This document shows, piece after piece, positions 62,001-64,000 of a stretch of 64,000 bases of DNA. The stretch is from assembly GCA_033439295.1 (NCBI GenBank), contig JAVTLE010000014.1:558001-622000 (forward strand). The letters run 5' to 3'. The translations under genes and the position numbers were made by a program. This stretch comes from Deuterostichococcus epilithicus (lineage: Eukaryota > Chlorophyta > Trebouxiophyceae > Prasiolales > Stichococcaceae). The notes beneath the pieces were generated by a model. It ran no database searches and was not told where the DNA came from. It worked only from the letters and a program-made list of their open reading frames with translations. The stretch's first letter is position 1. Each line of letters begins with the position of its first letter.

Positions 62001-64000
62001 AGCTGGGGTTGCCGCGTCAGGCGGGGGATGGCGTCGGCGCTGGCCCACGACCTCATTCAAGCCAGAAACATGCTCTGCTGAGTTCCGTAGGCCCACCTGT
62101 ATGAGCCACACGACGTTGTCGGAGTACAGGTGGTGCTGGCAGATCCAGGCGGCCAGGATGTCCCACTCCACGCGCTTGCGGCCGTAGATGCTGATGCGCA
62201 GCTCCGCGTGCTGGTACTTGCTCGCCTGCGGGCGGGATTAGCTTTCAGTAGCAGTGAACATCTGTCGACTATGCAGCGGCGCGGGCGGCAAACACTGGCG
62301 GAGTGGTGTGCAGGGTGTGCAGACCAGCCTGAGAGGGCACACAGAACAGGAGCAGTGCGAGCTTGGCGATTGACAATAGAGGATGGCCAGGCCTGCCGGG
62401 TGTGTGCGCCGGCAGGCGGTTGCTGGCGAGACCGCAAAAGTCAGGGGCAATAGAACTGATCTAGGCAAGGCGCACCTCCAGGTCGGCCACCACCTCCTGC
62501 GTCAGCTCCGCCAGGAAGCGCCCGTGGATGATGTTATCCTGCGCACGAATGCGATATCAGTGTCCGGTGTGTTGGGGCCTGGCAGCCTCACCAGCACTTT
62601 GCATTTATTCATTTCAGCTCTCCCACAGGAACACAGCCCCTGTGACGCCGGCACGCCACCAGCTGCTCTCAGTGCGGAGCGGCTGCGCGTCAAAGAAACT
62701 GTGCCTCGGGGCAATCCTCAGGCAAGCTTCACTCACGGCGCGCGGACGCCGCACCTGCTTGATGAAGATCTCGCGCAGGCGAGACTGGCCGCACGGGTTG
62801 TACTTGAGGTTGAATTTGTCGAAGCGGTGGAAGATGTTCTTGTCCGCATGCATGTCCAGTGTGTCCACATTCAGGTCGTGCCTGCAGAGAGTTCGAAGCA
62901 AAAACGTTCCAGCACATCATCAATCAGCACGGCGGCTTGGAGGACGGAGCACAGAAGTTCAGGTCGCAGCTGGGCGCAGAGGCCGGAGGGGCGCTGCTCG
63001 CGGATGTCCGCCCCGCGCTGCCACGGACACGGCTGGAGCTGGGTCCGTCGACAGCAATGCACGGGGCGCAGTTTGCAAGCATGCCGACGGCCAGGGGGCA
63101 TCGTGTGTGCTGCAAGGCGCACCCAGTCATCTGCAGCGACTCGAAGACCTCTGCCAGCGTGAGGAATTTGCCGTCGCGGAAAATGACCACCTGCACAGGT
63201 GCCCAGTGCCAATCGTTGCGAGCGTTTTAATAGGACTGAAACCATCGAGCTCGCAGCTGCTACTTTATGAAGGAGCACGACCCGCAGCAATGCAGGATGG
63301 ACGCCGACGCCGCCCAAACTCGCTGGTTGGTGGGCGCTGCTTTCGTGGACGAGCAAGGCGACACAGCACTGCGCGATATACAGCGGCAGATGTCAAGACT
63401 GGATGATCACTGCTGCTTGCACACTCTTGAACAAGCAGAGCAACAAAAGCAGCAGTAGGTCACCTGGTCCGGCTCCTTGCGCAGCTTGGACTTGATGAAG
63501 CGCAGCAGGTGCTTCTGGTGCATGCACGCCGAGTGGTGGATGTGCGTGTCCACCTGCACATGGTTGAGAAAGAAACCTGAGAACAGGGGGAGGAGAGACA
63601 GCAGATGCTTAGTGCCGCTGGACCTTGCCATAGTCCAGGGCGCATAGCCAGCGGGCGCTGCAGCGGCGCTGGCTTGCCAGGGAGCGCGGCGCGGCGCCTG
63701 CAGCGCAGTGCAGCGCCAGCCTCCGCCGGCACCTGCGCCGACAGGCATTGACGGCACCCAGAGGGATGCAGTCGGCTGTCTTGACGACCGGAACTGGTCC
63801 ACAATCAGCAAGCAGTCGACCCTATGCCTGTGCCGGGCTTTTCCGCCTTCTGCACCTTGCGGACGTTGTAGAAGTCGCGGTGCGGCGCTGACTTCTGGGC
63901 CAGGAACTCCTTGTCGGCGTTCATCATGACGTGCAGGTTGAACTTCTGCTCCAGCAGCAGCAGGCGGTGGAAGCAGAAGCTGCGCACGGCGCCCATCGAC
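59093..64000 (-). CDS. AMPD: AMP deaminase, N-terminal part beyond the window
   Basis: It deaminates AMP to IMP in the purine nucleotide cycle. Twelve exons are seen: 63856-64000 (continues right), 63464-63553, 63123-63190, 62755-62881, 62476-62538, 62097-62225, 61614-61754, 60949-61150, 60350-60465, 59802-59975, 59475-59549 and 59093-59275, all phased, with TGA at 59093-59095. Zinc and catalytic motifs are present: [41 protein letters not shown] and [19 protein letters not shown]. Other family blocks are [32 protein letters not shown] and [11 protein letters not shown]. The catalytic domain is complete; the variable N-terminus (in plants a membrane anchor and regulatory segment) lies outside. 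The exons ending at 59802 and starting at 61150 and 61754 have degenerate copies in adjoining introns. Confidence 0.97.
59674..59740 (-). repeat. degenerate copy of the donor end of the AMP deaminase exon at 59802-59975
   Basis: In sense it reads aaggagctgcttgtcggaaa then gtactctatcgcggcgcag|gt. That parallels the exon end aaggagccgctggtcgaaga then gtactccgtcgcggcgcag|gt. It lies in the downstream intron and keeps a donor GT. Confidence 0.88.
61208..61250 (-). repeat. degenerate copy of the start of the AMP deaminase exon at 60949-61150
   Basis: It reads [11 protein letters not shown] against the exon's [11 protein letters not shown], with a CGCAG acceptor. It lies in the upstream intron. 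Confidence 0.88.
61266..61303. repeat. small (ATGGGAT)-type minisatellite
   Basis: Repeated gggat/gggatat units over about 38 bases in an AMP deaminase intron. Confidence 0.7.
61846..61895 (-). repeat. degenerate copy of the start of the AMP deaminase exon at 61614-61754
   Basis: It reads [14 protein letters not shown] against [20 protein letters not shown] in the exon, with an internal deletion of about six codons. It lies in the upstream intron. Confidence 0.85.

Overview
The window looks like nuclear DNA of a green alga, probably a chlorophyte of the trebouxiophyte type. It is GC-rich. Its genes are split into many short exons with consistent phases. Acceptors are almost always GCAG|G, and donors are often GTGCGC or GTGAGC. 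TGTAA motifs, the usual chlorophyte polyadenylation signal, lie downstream of several stops. The gene content is plant-like: a single-chain (homomeric) acetyl-CoA carboxylase and a plant/cyanobacterial D-ribulose kinase. The organism is an inference; no rRNA or organelle marker is present. I found no tRNA, rRNA, CRISPR array, transposase or reverse transcriptase.

Layout, left to right. An NT-C2 domain gene runs off the left edge (minus, 1-1913). It is divergent from a C1orf74/DUF4504-like gene (plus, 2605-5227). Next is a small conserved plant/algal gene, paralogue A (minus, 6501-7951), divergent from SEC23 (plus, 8665-16237; 18 exons, 775 aa). An unknown four-exon gene follows (plus, 17357-18776), then a secreted Cys-containing protein (minus, 19959-20852). 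The largest gene is homomeric acetyl-CoA carboxylase ACC1 (minus, about 21533-48905; about 50 exons over 27 kb). After it come paralogue B of the small family (minus, 49681-51121), a type II membrane glycosyltransferase-like gene (plus, 51285-53309), an FGGY-family D-ribulose kinase (plus, 53883-58320), and AMP deaminase running off the right edge (minus, 59093-64000). These are housekeeping functions (COPII transport, fatty-acid synthesis, pentose salvage, purine metabolism) with no sign of a shared pathway or operon.

The most unusual signal is inside the introns. In SEC23, ACC1 and AMP deaminase, many introns carry one to four degenerate, same-orientation copies of the adjoining exon boundary. 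Most copies hold a pyrimidine tract, an acceptor AG and the first 35-60 bases of the following exon, in the intron just upstream of that exon. Two loci instead repeat the exon end plus donor in the downstream intron. I read this by eye at about fourteen exons. It suggests that introns here grow by repeated duplication of splice boundaries, or that the copies work as decoy or alternative splice sites. Other points are four GC-AG introns, a 28-unit CTG repeat in an ACC1 intron, and a duplicated gene family whose two members sit about 43 kb apart.
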